Positions 26,195 to 35,100 of a stretch of 64,000 bases of DNA are shown here, one piece after another (the first letter of the stretch is position 1; every line of letters begins with the position of its first letter). Position numbers and translations under genes: made by a program. Source of the DNA: Pseudomonas sp. 5P_3.1_Bac2 (GTDB lineage Bacteria; Pseudomonadota; Gammaproteobacteria; Pseudomonadales; Pseudomonadaceae); contig NZ_JANLNY010000022.1 of assembly GCF_025465995.1 (NCBI RefSeq), forward strand, positions 299,961-363,960, given 5' to 3'. The notes under the pieces are model-generated. The model saw only the letters and a list, made by a program, of their open reading frames with translations, was not told the origin of the DNA and ran no database searches.

Positions 26195-27589
26195 TTAGAG
26201 CGGGAAGATTTTGCCGGGGTTCATGATCCCGTTCGGGTCGAACACCTGCTTGATTGCCTTCATATAGCCGATCTCCGCCTCGCTGCGGCTGTAGCCCAGG
26301 TAATCGCGCTTGGTCATGCCCATGCCGTGCTCGGCGCTGATCGAGCCGTTGTACTTCTGCACCGTCTCGAACACCCACTGGTTGACCGTGGCGCACTTGG
26401 CGAAGAACTCGTCTTTGCTCATGGTTTCAGGCTTGAGGATGTTCAGGTGCAGGTTGCCGTCGCCGATATGGCCGAACCACACCACTTCGAAGTCCGGGTA
26501 GTTGGCTTCGACGATGGCGTCGATGTCCTTGAGGAACGCCGGCACCTTGGAGACCACCACCGAGATGTCGTTTTTGTACGGCGTCCAGTGGCTGATGGTT
26601 TCCGAGATGTACTCGCGCAGTTTCCACAGGTTGTGCAGCTGCTGCTCGCTTTGGCTCATCACGCCGTCCAGCACCCAACCTTGCTCGACGCAATGCTCGA
26701 AGGTGGCCAGAGCGGCCTCGGCGACTTCCTCAGTGCTGGCTTCAAACTCCAGCAGGGCATAGAACGGACAAGCGGTGTCGAAAGCCGGTGGCACGTCGCC
26801 ACGGGCCATGACCTTGGCCAGTGCTTTGTCGGAGAAGAACTCGAATGCGGTCAGGTCGAGCTTGTTCTGGAAGGCATGCAGCACCGGCATAATCGAGTCG
26901 AAGTCAGGGGTGCCGAGAACCATGGCCGTGAGGTTGTTCGGCGCACGGTCCAGACGCATGGTGGCTTCAACGACAAAGCCCAAGGTGCCTTCGGCGCCGA
27001 TAAACAGCTGGCGCATGTCGTAGCCGGTGGCGTTCTTGATCAGATCTTTGTTGAGTTCCAGCACATCGCCAGCGCCGGTGACGACTTTCATGCCGGCGAC
27101 CCAGTTACGGGTCATGCCATAGCGAATCACCTTAATCCCACCAGCGTTGGTGCCGATGTTGCCGCCGATCTGGCTGGAGCCCGAGGAGGCGAAGTCCACC
27201 GGGTAGTACAGGCCCTTATCTTCGGCAAACTGCTGCAGCTGCTTGGTCACCACACCGGCCTGGCAGCGCGCGGTACGGTCGAATTCGTTGAACTCGACAA
27301 TCTGGTTCATGTAATCAAACGACACCACCACTTCGCCATTGGCCGCCACGGCGCCTGCCGACAGGCCAGTCCGCCCGCCAGATGGCACCAGCGCCACCTT
27401 GTGCTGGTTAGCCCAGCGCACCACGGCTTGCACCTGTTCAATGCTCTTAGGGAAGGCAATGGCCACCGGCGCCGGGGCGAAATGCTTGGTCCAATCCTTG
27501 CCATAAGCCTCTAAAGAGTCGGCATCGGTCAGTACTTTGCCTGGCTCAAGCAGGGTCTTCAGCTCTTCGATCAGCGCGGGGTTGGTCAT
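26195..27589 (-). CDS. FAD-linked D-2-hydroxyglutarate dehydrogenase
   Basis: 464 aa. An FAD_binding_4 (VAO-type) domain with SGGRTGLSAGA and IGTNAGGIKVIRYG, then an FAD-oxidase C-terminal domain with HIGDGNLHLN and SAEHGMG. It oxidises D-2-hydroxyglutarate to 2-oxoglutarate, passing electrons to the respiratory chain. Being divergent from serA matches Pseudomonas, where this enzyme recycles the D-2-hydroxyglutarate that SerA produces. ATG 27589 (MTNPALIEEL) matches homologues; ATG 27613 is an in-frame alternative with an AGGGTG site. Glycolate oxidase GlcD is the main alternative, made less likely by context. Confidence 0.87.
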   Translation of the reverse strand: MTNPALIEELKTLLEPGKVLTDADSLEAYGKDWTKHFAPAPVAIAFPKSIEQVQAVVRWANQHKVALVPSGGRTGLSAGAVAANGEVVVSFDYMNQIVEFNEFDRTARCQAGVVTKQLQQFAEDKGLYYPVDFASSGSSQIGGNIGTNAGGIKVIRYGMTRNWVAGMKVVTGAGDVLELNKDLIKNATGYDMRQLFIGAEGTLGFVVEATMRLDRAPNNLTAMVLGTPDFDSIMPVLHAFQNKLDLTAFEFFSDKALAKVMARGDVPPAFDTACPFYALLEFEASTEEVAEAALATFEHCVEQGWVLDGVMSQSEQQLHNLWKLREYISETISHWTPYKNDISVVVSKVPAFLKDIDAIVEANYPDFEVVWFGHIGDGNLHLNILKPETMSKDEFFAKCATVNQWVFETVQKYNGSISAEHGMGMTKRDYLGYSRSEAEIGYMKAIKQVFDPNGIMNPGKIFPL

Positions 27590-27650
27590 TACAGGAACTC
27601 TCGTACGATTCATGGTCACCCTGAGCATGCTTCATGATGCCAGGATAGGT

Positions 27651-27692
27651 GTTTCGCGGGGTGCATATGCTAGCATACGCACCCCGTGAAAC
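27651..27692. promoter_or_regulatory. 42-bp near-perfect palindrome between D2HGDH and serA
   Basis: Centred between 27671 and 27672. Each arm reads GTTTC, one mismatched base, CGGGGTGC, one mismatched base, TATGC, meeting at a central TA. It fills the divergent promoter region and is a likely operator for both genes; an RNA hairpin is the alternative. Confidence 0.65.
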
Positions 27693-27773
27693 GTGCCCTA
27701 GCGCCACGTCACCGGCACAATCAGCGCCGCCGCTGATATTTCCTGACACCAATGTGGGACAACAGGTACTCCG

Positions 27774-29003
27774 ATGAGCAAGACCTCTCTCGACAAGAGC
27801 AAGATCAAGTTCCTTCTTCTGGAAGGCGTCCACCAAAATGCAGTGGATACCCTGAAGGCCGCTGGTTACACCAACATCGAGTACCTCAAGGGCGCCCTGT
27901 CCGATGATGAGCTGAAAAGCAAAATCGCCGACGCCCACTTCATCGGCATCCGCTCGCGTACTCAGTTGACCGCTGAAGTCTTTGACTGCGCCAAGAAGCT
28001 GGTCGCCGTAGGCTGCTTCTGCATCGGCACCAACCAGGTTGACCTGGCCGCTGCCCGTGAGCGTGGTATCGCGGTCTTCAACGCGCCGTACTCGAATACC
28101 CGTTCGGTAGCCGAACTGGTGCTGGCCCAGGCCATCCTGCTGCTGCGCGGCATCCCCGAGAAGAACGCCTCCTGCCATCGCGGTGGCTGGATCAAATCGG
28201 CGGCCAACTCCTTCGAGATCCGCGGCAAGAAGCTGGGCATCCTGGGCTATGGCTCGATTGGCACCCAGCTGTCGGTGCTGGCTGAAGCCCTGGGCATGCA
28301 AGTGTTCTTCTACGACACCGTAACCAAGCTGCCGCTGGGTAACGCCACCCAGATTGGCAACCTGCATGACCTGCTGGGCATGGCTGACATCGTGTCGCTG
28401 CATGTGCCTGAGCTGCCTTCCACGCAGTGGATGATCGGCGAGAAAGAAATCCGCGCGATGAAAAAAGGCGGCATCTTGATCAACGCGGCACGCGGCACTG
28501 TGGTTGAGCTGGAGCACCTGGCGGCGGCGATCAAAGACGAGCACCTGATTGGCGCCGCCATTGACGTGTTCCCAGTGGAGCCGAAGTCCAACGACGAAGA
28601 GTTCGAAAGCCCGCTGCGTGGCCTCGACCGCGTCATCCTGACGCCGCACATCGGTGGTTCCACCGCTGAAGCCCAGGCCAACATCGGTCTGGAAGTGGCT
28701 GAGAAGCTGGTCAAGTACAGCGACAACGGCACCTCGGTGTCCTCGGTCAACTTCCCGGAAGTGGCCCTGCCGGCGCACCCGGGCAAGCACCGCCTGCTGC
28801 ACATCCACGAAAACATCCCGGGCGTGCTGAGCGAAATCAACAAGGTGTTCGCCGACAACGGCATCAACATCTCCGGTCAATTCCTGCAAACCAACGAGAA
28901 AGTTGGCTATGTAGTGATCGACGTTGACGCCGCTTACTCCGACCTGGCGCTGGAGAAACTGCAAGGCGTCAACGGCACCATCCGTAGCCGCGTGCTGTTC
29001 TAA
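27774..29003 (+). CDS. serA: D-3-phosphoglycerate dehydrogenase
   Basis: 409 aa, E. coli-type length with a C-terminal ACT domain. First step of serine synthesis; in Pseudomonas it is coupled to reduction of 2-oxoglutarate to D-2-hydroxyglutarate. The NAD-binding GYGSIG is near residue 160, the catalytic R-E-H set includes INAARGTVVE and LTPHIGGST, and the ACT domain HENIPGVLSEINKVFADNGI binds serine for feedback control. A strong terminator follows. Confidence 0.97.
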   Translation: MSKTSLDKSKIKFLLLEGVHQNAVDTLKAAGYTNIEYLKGALSDDELKSKIADAHFIGIRSRTQLTAEVFDCAKKLVAVGCFCIGTNQVDLAAARERGIAVFNAPYSNTRSVAELVLAQAILLLRGIPEKNASCHRGGWIKSAANSFEIRGKKLGILGYGSIGTQLSVLAEALGMQVFFYDTVTKLPLGNATQIGNLHDLLGMADIVSLHVPELPSTQWMIGEKEIRAMKKGGILINAARGTVVELEHLAAAIKDEHLIGAAIDVFPVEPKSNDEEFESPLRGLDRVILTPHIGGSTAEAQANIGLEVAEKLVKYSDNGTSVSSVNFPEVALPAHPGKHRLLHIHENIPGVLSEINKVFADNGINISGQFLQTNEKVGYVVIDVDAAYSDLALEKLQGVNGTIRSRVLF

Positions 29004-29024
29004 GCCCGCTCGCTGCAAGAAACA

Positions 29025-29049
29025 GGGAGGCCAAGTGCCTCCCTTTTTT
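29025..29049 (+). terminator. serA terminator
   Basis: GGGAGGC and GCCTCCC around a 5-nt loop, followed by six T. Confidence 0.92.
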
Positions 29050-29131
29050 GTGCCCACCCATAAACCCGGCATCAGGCGTTTTTTGCCTATGGCCCAGTCC
29101 GGCACCTGGTACTCGGACGGAGCGTGGAGAA

Positions 29132-29173
29132 GCCGCGAAGCGGCGTCATCCGCAAAGGCAGCCCGCGGCTGCC
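29132..29173. repeat. REP-like pair of palindromes
   Basis: GCCGC-GAA-GCGGC at 29132-29144 and GGCAGCC-CGC-GGCTGCC at 29157-29173, 12 bp apart in non-coding sequence. The arrangement resembles REP/BIME elements of pseudomonads; membership in a genome-wide family cannot be confirmed here. Confidence 0.45.
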
Positions 29174-29272
29174 CCACTTAAACCCGCCAGACCTGACTCA
29201 CCACCTGCCCGCCCACTACGACCGCCAACGCTTCTGCTCAGCCCGCCGGCAAAACATTGCTAACGCCCAAAA

Positions 29273-29300
29273 AAAACGGCAAGCCTAAGCCTGCCGTTTT
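29273..29300 (-). terminator. Terminator of the DUF4399 gene
   Basis: AAAACGGCAAGC and GCCTGCCGTTTT with loop CTAA and one mismatch. On the minus strand the T-tract follows. Confidence 0.85.
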
Positions 29301-29330
29301 CTCTGCTGCGAACAAGCCGCGATTAGCCGA

Positions 29331-29765
29331 TCACTTCACCGTGATGGTGATCTTCTCGGAAATAACCGGCGGGTTCAGCGGCACATGGTTTTTGTCGCCC
29401 AGCAGCAGCTGCAGGGTGTGCTTACCGGGAGCCAGCGTCACTTCGGTTTCAGTTTGGCCTTTACCGAAGTGGCGCAGGTTATCGGTGGCCGGCAGCGGTT
29501 GGCTCAGGTCCGGCAGCTTATCCACGTCGATCAGCAGGTGGTGGTGACCGGTGTCCGGTACGTCCACGCCAGCCGGAGCAACGCCCATGCCCTTGAGGCC
29601 GAATTTGACGGTGAAGGTTTTATCCACAGTGGCGCCGTTAGCCGGCTCAATGAAATACACCGAGGCGCCAGCCGGAGCGGCCGTACGCGGCACTTCGGCC
29701 CAAGCTACCGCCGCAGTGCCCAGCAGGGCGGCGCAGAGACTGGAGGCAATCGCTAACTTTTTCAT
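29331..29765 (-). CDS. DUF4399 periplasmic protein
   Basis: 144 aa. A Sec signal peptide (cleaved near AVAWAEV) precedes one DUF4399 domain: VYFIEPANGATV, then TGHHHLLID (a likely metal-binding His cluster) and APGKHTLQLLLGD. It is an immunoglobulin-like beta fold by pattern. Some relatives sit near copper or haem proteins, but nothing here shows the function. Monocistronic with its own terminator. Confidence 0.85.
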   Translation of the reverse strand: MKKLAIASSLCAALLGTAAVAWAEVPRTAAPAGASVYFIEPANGATVDKTFTVKFGLKGMGVAPAGVDVPDTGHHHLLIDVDKLPDLSQPLPATDNLRHFGKGQTETEVTLAPGKHTLQLLLGDKNHVPLNPPVISEKITITVK

Positions 29766-29854
29766 AGGGGTTCCTTTGGATGCAGGTAGTTAATCGACCG
29801 ATGGATTAGTTGAACGTTCCGACACTGGCTGCACGGCGGCCAGCGCATTGCCGG

Positions 29855-30346
29855 TCAGTTCGCCTCCAGCGCGGTCAAGGCAGCGGCCAATTCAGCCAAC
29901 TGAGTTTCATTGAAGACCACCACACCAGCGCGGCGCAGGGCGGCGGCGGTGACACCTTCGCCACTCACTTTAGTCGCACTGAAGCTGCCGTCGTAGGTGA
30001 CGAGGTTAGCGCAAGACGGGCTGTTGGCTTTGAGCAAAGCCAACCGGATGCCGTGGGCGGCGACCAGCGCCAGGGCTTGCTGCGCGCCGGCAATAAACGC
30101 CGCGCTGACATCCTCCCCGGTCGCGCTACTCACCCGCGCCTCGCCATCGAGCACCTGCGCGCCTTGGCCGCCGTTAATCTCCGCCGGCGGCCGTGGTGTG
30201 GACAGGCCACCGGCCACTTCCGGGCACAGCGCGAGCACGCGGCCTTCGCCCTGCCAGCGTTCGAGCAGGCCGGGCGGCGCATAGCTGCCGCCGTCATAGC
30301 GCACCTTATGGCCCAGCAGGCAGCGGCTGACGAGGATCTTTTCCAT
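29855..30346 (-). CDS. DUF523 protein
   Basis: 163 aa, the single-domain form. Conserved cysteines are in SRCLLGHKVRYDGG, LALCPEVAGGLSTPRPPAEI and SPSCANLVTYDGSF. Such a set suggests a metal or Fe-S site, with no established reaction. It follows the 2OG oxygenase gene by 6 bp, so the two form an operon. Confidence 0.86.
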   Translation of the reverse strand: MEKILVSRCLLGHKVRYDGGSYAPPGLLERWQGEGRVLALCPEVAGGLSTPRPPAEINGGQGAQVLDGEARVSSATGEDVSAAFIAGAQQALALVAAHGIRLALLKANSPSCANLVTYDGSFSATKVSGEGVTAAALRRAGVVVFNETQLAELAAALTALEAN

Positions 30347-30352
30347 CCGCGC

Positions 30353-30976
30353 CTACCAGGGCTCGTTGCCGCGCCGGCGCAGCCAGCCGGTCAGCGACAA
30401 GCGCTCGCGGCTGGCCGGCAGCACTTCATGGGGCAGATCGGCAGAGAGGAAGATCACCAAGGTGCCCGCCTCAGGCAAGACATCGCGCTGACTGCCATCC
30501 TTGAGATACAAACGCAGCGCGCCGCCCTGCTCGGCCTGCCAATCCTCATTGAGGTAGAGCACGGCCGACACCGTGCGGCGGTCATCATCACGGAAGCGAT
30601 CCAGGTGTTTGCGGTAGAACGCACCGGGCGGATACAGGGCGAAGTGCCCTTCGAAGTCTTCCAAGCCTAAGTACAGGCCTTGGTTGATCACACCACGCAG
30701 CTCATCGAGCAGGCTCAAATAGACATCGCTGCTGCTCGAATCGCCAGGCTCCAGCCACTGGATATGGTCGCCGCGCAGGCCTTCGCTAATCTGCTGCTGG
30801 TTGCCGCGGCCGACCCCGGCAGGCGTTAATGCGCCTTGTGCGGCACGTTTGCGGCACTCATGGGCCAAAGCCGTGGTCAGACTTTGCGACAAGAATTGCG
30901 GCTGCAATGACCAGCCTTGCTCGGCGAGGTCATCAACGATGCGTGTCAGGCACGCGGTTTGGGCTTCTGTGGTCAT
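30353..30976 (-). CDS. 2-oxoglutarate/Fe(II) oxygenase (prolyl-4-hydroxylase type)
   Basis: 207 aa from ATG 30976 (MTTEAQTACL). The double-stranded beta-helix core carries the iron triad H-x-D in YRKHLDRF and the distal His in LPHEVLPASRERLSLTGW, with the following Arg for 2-oxoglutarate. It probably hydroxylates a protein or small molecule; the substrate is unknown. It is paired with a DUF523 gene downstream. Confidence 0.88.
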   Translation of the reverse strand: MTTEAQTACLTRIVDDLAEQGWSLQPQFLSQSLTTALAHECRKRAAQGALTPAGVGRGNQQQISEGLRGDHIQWLEPGDSSSSDVYLSLLDELRGVINQGLYLGLEDFEGHFALYPPGAFYRKHLDRFRDDDRRTVSAVLYLNEDWQAEQGGALRLYLKDGSQRDVLPEAGTLVIFLSADLPHEVLPASRERLSLTGWLRRRGNEPW

Positions 30977-31060
30977 GGCGGGGATTCTAGCAGCCAGCGC
31001 CCAATGCCTCGACAAGCACCTGTAGTGCAACGAAAATAACCGCCCCAGAACGGAGTTTCT

Positions 31061-31822
31061 ATGCGCGTCCTAGCCTTTGCCCTGACCTTACTGCTCAGCC
31101 TTCCCGCTTTCGCGGATTCCTATCAGCAGTTGTATCAAGCCGCTGGCTGGCCGCAACAACGCATGCACTTCAGCGATGCGCTGCAAGCTGCGCAGTTACG
31201 CTATCGCAACAGCCTGCCGCCAGTGGTGTATGAGGCACTGGTGAGCAACAGCAACCAGCGCTTTGCCGCCCAGGCCGTGGACCAGCGCGCCTTGCAGGCC
31301 CTGCAAAGCAATCTGAGCGATCCAGAGCCGGCGCTGCAGTTCTTTCAAACCCCGCTGGGGCGCAAGATCGTCGGCGCCGAACTGCTGGCCAGTCGCAGCG
31401 ATCAATTAGCCCGTTACGCCAATGGCCTGCCGCAGGTGCAAGCCGATGCCAACCGCCGTTTGCTGATTCGCCACCTGGCCCAGAGCCTGCCGGTGCAGCA
31501 AGCCGGCGCCGAAGTCAGTCTGGCTTTAGCCGGGGTGGCGGCCGATAGCCTGAGCCAGATGATTCCCGGCCTGCTCGGTGGCGGCAGCGCTCAGGCCCTG
31601 CTCGATGCCCAGCGCCAGCGCTTGATCCAGCAAATGGACGCGGACATCGATAACAGTCTGCTGCACGTGTACCGCGAGTTGAGCGACGCCGAGCTGGAAG
31701 AGTTCGTTAACTTTGCCCAGTCCAGTGAAGGCCAGGCTTACTACCAAGCGGCGCTGGCAGCGATTCGCAGCGGCTTGGCGGTCGGCATGAGCAGCAGCAC
31801 CCTCAACCCCGCCACCCCTTAA
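31061..31822 (+). CDS. DUF2059-type periplasmic protein
   Basis: 253 aa. A short signal peptide (cleaved after SLPAFA) is followed by an all-helical protein. The stretch ELSDAELEEFVNFAQSSEGQAYYQA resembles the DUF2059 core. No catalytic motif. Exported, function unknown. It is divergent from the 2OG oxygenase gene. Confidence 0.75.
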   Translation: MRVLAFALTLLLSLPAFADSYQQLYQAAGWPQQRMHFSDALQAAQLRYRNSLPPVVYEALVSNSNQRFAAQAVDQRALQALQSNLSDPEPALQFFQTPLGRKIVGAELLASRSDQLARYANGLPQVQADANRRLLIRHLAQSLPVQQAGAEVSLALAGVAADSLSQMIPGLLGGGSAQALLDAQRQRLIQQMDADIDNSLLHVYRELSDAELEEFVNFAQSSEGQAYYQAALAAIRSGLAVGMSSSTLNPATP

Positions 31823-31831
31823 GCGCGGCCC

Positions 31832-32764
31832 TCAGCCTAAGTGCTGGCTGAGGAAATCCCAATAACGCTGGCGATACTCTGGCAGCTCGTTGGCCAGATG
31901 ATGGCGGGCAGCGGCCAATTGCAGGATGCGCGGGGCATTGAATTTGTCCTTGAGCACTTGCAGGTTGTAGCCCCAATCCACCGTCATATCCGCCTCGCCT
32001 TGCACAATCAGCGGGCTGCGTGCACTGCGCGGAGCCTTTTCAATCCGTGGCACCCAGCGCTTTAGCGCGCCCACCCAAGTAGTCGGCAGGCTGCGCGGCT
32101 GCAAGGGGTCGTGGTGGTGGACGAAGTCGATAAACGCGGCGTCGTTGGAGTTGACGCTAAAGCGCCGCGGGATTTCCCGGACAAAATGGCGCATCAGGCT
32201 GTAACTGAGCTTCGACCACTGCCAGGCCCGGGGTCGCACCAAGGGCGCAAACAAAATAGCTTCGCCAACCTCAGGCCGTGGCTGGCCGGTGAGCAGGTAA
32301 TCCAGCACGATCGCCGCGCCGGTGCTCTGCCCAAACAGATGCCAGGGCTGCGGCAGATTGAGCCGCGCGGCCTGCGCCAATAGCGCCTCAAGCACCGCCT
32401 GATACTCAGCAAAGTCGCCAATACTGGCGCGGGGGCCGCTGGACAGACCATGCCCCGGCAAATCGCAGGCGAGCACGGCAAAGCCTTGCTGTAAGGCCCA
32501 CTCAACCACATGCCGATACAGCCCACTGTGGTCGTAATAGCCATGTAGCAGCAGCAAGCTGGCCCGAGGCTGCGCGGGCCACCAGGCCTGCACGGCAATT
32601 TGATAGGCGCCCACCTGCAGCTTGCCCATGCTGCTGGCCTGATCGCTGGACGCGGGAAACTGGTAAAAGCGGCGATAGGCTTGGGCGGCTGGGGATAACC
32701 CCGCATTAGGCGCAAGGGCTCCTAATTCAGCGCTTAAGCGCTCAGGTTGAAAAGCGTCAGGCAT
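31832..32764 (-). CDS. Alpha/beta hydrolase, monoacylglycerol-lipase-like
   Basis: 310 aa. Serine hydrolase lid family (Hydrolase_4): oxyanion HGYYDHSG, CDLPGHGLSSGPR, nucleophile S147 in GQSTG, acid in QGEADMTVDW, and catalytic His in the closing ARHHLANE. It probably acts on acyl-glycerols or other esters in the cytoplasm. The start ATG is preceded by a tandem TGGTTGAT repeat (plus-strand view). It is divergent from the DUF6436 gene. Confidence 0.88.
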   Translation of the reverse strand: MPDAFQPERLSAELGALAPNAGLSPAAQAYRRFYQFPASSDQASSMGKLQVGAYQIAVQAWWPAQPRASLLLLHGYYDHSGLYRHVVEWALQQGFAVLACDLPGHGLSSGPRASIGDFAEYQAVLEALLAQAARLNLPQPWHLFGQSTGAAIVLDYLLTGQPRPEVGEAILFAPLVRPRAWQWSKLSYSLMRHFVREIPRRFSVNSNDAAFIDFVHHHDPLQPRSLPTTWVGALKRWVPRIEKAPRSARSPLIVQGEADMTVDWGYNLQVLKDKFNAPRILQLAAARHHLANELPEYRQRYWDFLSQHLG

Positions 32765-32871
32765 GGTTGATCCGTGGTTGATGCGGGGCAGCGGCGAGAC
32801 GCCGGCCCGGTGGATATTCTTCTCTGCCGGCAGTCATGGCAAGCTGTGCACCTGTTAATTGAAGACTCGCC

Positions 32872-33447
32872 ATGACCAGTTCCGCACGCAAGACCCTCCT
32901 CGCCAGCCTGATTCTCTTGGCCTGGGCCGCCAGCATGGCGGCCGCTTATTGGTGGTACCAAGCCCGTTATCTACGCAATTTCAGTGAGCAGACCACGCTG
33001 TTCTATGGCGAGCAATTGCAATTGCCCGAGGAGCTGGCGGGGCCCGGGAAGATCCGCCTGGTGCATTTCTGGGACCCGGCCTGCCCCTGCAACGTCGGCA
33101 ACCAGCAGCACCTCAGCCAGCTGATCCAGCGCTTCGCCGAGCAAGGGGTGGACTTTTATGTGCTGCAAAAGCCCGGCAGCCACGGCCAACTACCCGACGA
33201 GCTGAGCAGTCTTAAGCCCCTCGCCCGGCTCAAAGGCAGCGAGCAGATCCCGGCCAGCCCAGCCGTGGCGATTTGGGATAAGGACGGTAAGTTGGCCTAC
33301 TTCGGCCCGTACAGCGAAGGCGCCACGTGCACCTCCAGCAACAGCTTTATCGAGCCGGTGCTTGAAACCCTGACCACAGGCCGCACGGTGGTTGCCAGCA
33401 ACACCCTGGCCTCGGGCTGCTTCTGTGATTGGCTGACAACACCCTAG
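32872..33447 (+). CDS. DUF6436 thioredoxin-like membrane-anchored protein
   Basis: 191 aa. An N-terminal membrane anchor (LLASLILLAWAASMAAAYWW) leads to a thioredoxin-like domain in the periplasm: VHFWDPACPCNVGN, the TlpA-like position, but with C-P-C instead of C-x-x-C, then SPAVAIWDKDGKLAYFGPYS. A second pair, GCFCDW, is at the C-terminus. It may transfer disulfides or bind a metal; this is inference from the cysteines. Confidence 0.82.
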   Translation: MTSSARKTLLASLILLAWAASMAAAYWWYQARYLRNFSEQTTLFYGEQLQLPEELAGPGKIRLVHFWDPACPCNVGNQQHLSQLIQRFAEQGVDFYVLQKPGSHGQLPDELSSLKPLARLKGSEQIPASPAVAIWDKDGKLAYFGPYSEGATCTSSNSFIEPVLETLTTGRTVVASNTLASGCFCDWLTTP

Positions 33448-33573
33448 GCTTGGTGCAACTAGGTGCTACCGAAGGTCGCAGGCTAGCTAAAACGGACGAA
33501 GTGCATGTCCGACAAAATACCTGAAACCTATAATCGCGGCCTTTTTTGCCTGCCTATCAAGACATCGCCGCCC

Positions 33574-35085
33574 ATGCCCGCCACTGCTGATTTGCCCTGC
33601 CCTACGCTCACGCAGCATTACCGCAAAGCCGACAGCATCATGCTTGCGGTGCTCTGGCTGATGTTTATTTACGCCCTGGGCCTCGCGGTCTGGCATGGCA
33701 CTTGGGGCCAGGCGCTGTTGGTCGGCGGTGGCACCACGCTGGTGATGACCCTGCTGAAGTCGCTGATCAGCGGCCAACGCCTGCTGCGCTGCGCCATGGC
33801 AGCGGCGTTTATGTTGATGTCGGCACTGCATATCAACCAAGCCGGCGGCTTGCTGGAAATGCACTTCGGTATCTTCGTGCTGCTGGCGTTCTTGGTGTAT
33901 TACCGCGACTGGTTGCCGATTGTGGTCGGCGCCACGGTGATTGCCGTGCATCACCTGAGCTTCTTTGCCCTGCAACAGCAGGGCAGCAGCGTCACGGTGG
34001 TGGCCCATGGCAGCTGGCCGACGATCTTCCTGCACGCGTTTTATGTGGTGCTGGAGAGCGCGATTCTGATTTACCTGGCCCTGCAAACCCAGCGTGAAGC
34101 CCAGCAAAGCGCAGCACTGATGCAGACCACCGGCAACCTCAGCCGCGACCCGGAACATATCGACCTGAGCCTGCGTACCCAGGCTGCAGGCCAGGTGGGC
34201 ACGGGCTTTAACCAGTTCCTCGGGACCCTGGATGAGCTGGTCAGCGAAGTGCTAAGCGACACCCAACGACTGCGCCAGATGGGCGGCAAGCTGGCCCAAG
34301 CCACCGGGCAACTGCGCAGCGGCGCTGACCGCCAGCAGCATGAGATCAGCTACATCAGCGTGGCGATGCAGCAGATGAGCACCGCCATCGAAGAGGTCGC
34401 TCGCAATGCCGACAGCGCCGCCAACGCGGTGCTCAGCGCCGATCAACGGGCCGGCGCTGGCAGTCAGGCGATCCAGCAGTTACAGAGCCAGATCAGCACC
34501 CTGGCCGAGCAGATCGACAACAGTGACAGCGATGTGCAAGCGCTGGTCAGCCAAGCCCGGACCATCGATAAGGTGCTCGATGTGATCCGCGCCATCGCCG
34601 AGCAAACCAATCTGCTCGCGCTCAATGCCGCCATCGAAGCGGCGCGCGCGGGTGAGCAAGGCCGTGGCTTTGCCGTGGTCGCCGAAGAGGTGCGTAACCT
34701 CTCGCAAAAAACCGCCCGCTCGACCACCGAGATCCAACAGATCATCGGCCAGTTGCACCAACGCAGCCAGCAAGCCGCCCAGGCCATGCAGCGCAGCCGC
34801 GACAGTGTGCGCGCCTGTGTCGATAACAGCCAGACCAGCGCCAGCTTGCTCAGCGCGGTAGCCAGCGATATCAGCGCGATCAGCCAGATGAACCAACTGA
34901 TTGCCGCCGCCACCCATGAGCAAGTGCAGGTCAGCGCCGAGGTCAGCGAACACCTCAGCAGCGTGCAGCAAGTGGCCGAACATAACCTTGAGGAAGCCAA
35001 CCAGCTCAGCAGTGAAGGCCAGAGCCTGAGCCAGCTGGCCGAGCGCTTGGGCAGCCAGACCCGGCGCTTTCGCGTCAGCCCATAA
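33574..35085 (+). CDS. Methyl-accepting chemotaxis protein with polytopic membrane sensor
   Basis: 503 aa. Residues about 20-175 contain about six membrane helices without a large periplasmic domain; His residues cluster in [17 protein letters not shown] and AVHHLSFF. No clear HAMP. A long coiled-coil signalling domain follows, with the hairpin tip [20 protein letters not shown] and [13 protein letters not shown], which contacts CheA/CheW. ATG 33574 is preferred over 33505 because the earlier stretch looks non-coding. The signal is unknown; membrane-buried histidines suggest haem, redox or metal sensing. Confidence 0.88.
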   Translation: MPATADLPCPTLTQHYRKADSIMLAVLWLMFIYALGLAVWHGTWGQALLVGGGTTLVMTLLKSLISGQRLLRCAMAAAFMLMSALHINQAGGLLEMHFGIFVLLAFLVYYRDWLPIVVGATVIAVHHLSFFALQQQGSSVTVVAHGSWPTIFLHAFYVVLESAILIYLALQTQREAQQSAALMQTTGNLSRDPEHIDLSLRTQAAGQVGTGFNQFLGTLDELVSEVLSDTQRLRQMGGKLAQATGQLRSGADRQQHEISYISVAMQQMSTAIEEVARNADSAANAVLSADQRAGAGSQAIQQLQSQISTLAEQIDNSDSDVQALVSQARTIDKVLDVIRAIAEQTNLLALNAAIEAARAGEQGRGFAVVAEEVRNLSQKTARSTTEIQQIIGQLHQRSQQAAQAMQRSRDSVRACVDNSQTSASLLSAVASDISAISQMNQLIAAATHEQVQVSAEVSEHLSSVQQVAEHNLEEANQLSSEGQSLSQLAERLGSQTRRFRVSP

Positions 35086-35100
35086 ACTGCCCCCCTCTGC

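Larger units (their letters stand above)
29004..29330. other. Intergenic gap with two terminators and a REP-like hairpin pair
   Basis: 327 bp. In order: serA terminator, two adjacent palindromes (29132-29144 and 29157-29173), then the terminator of the convergent DUF4399 gene. No gene seen. Confidence 0.7.
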
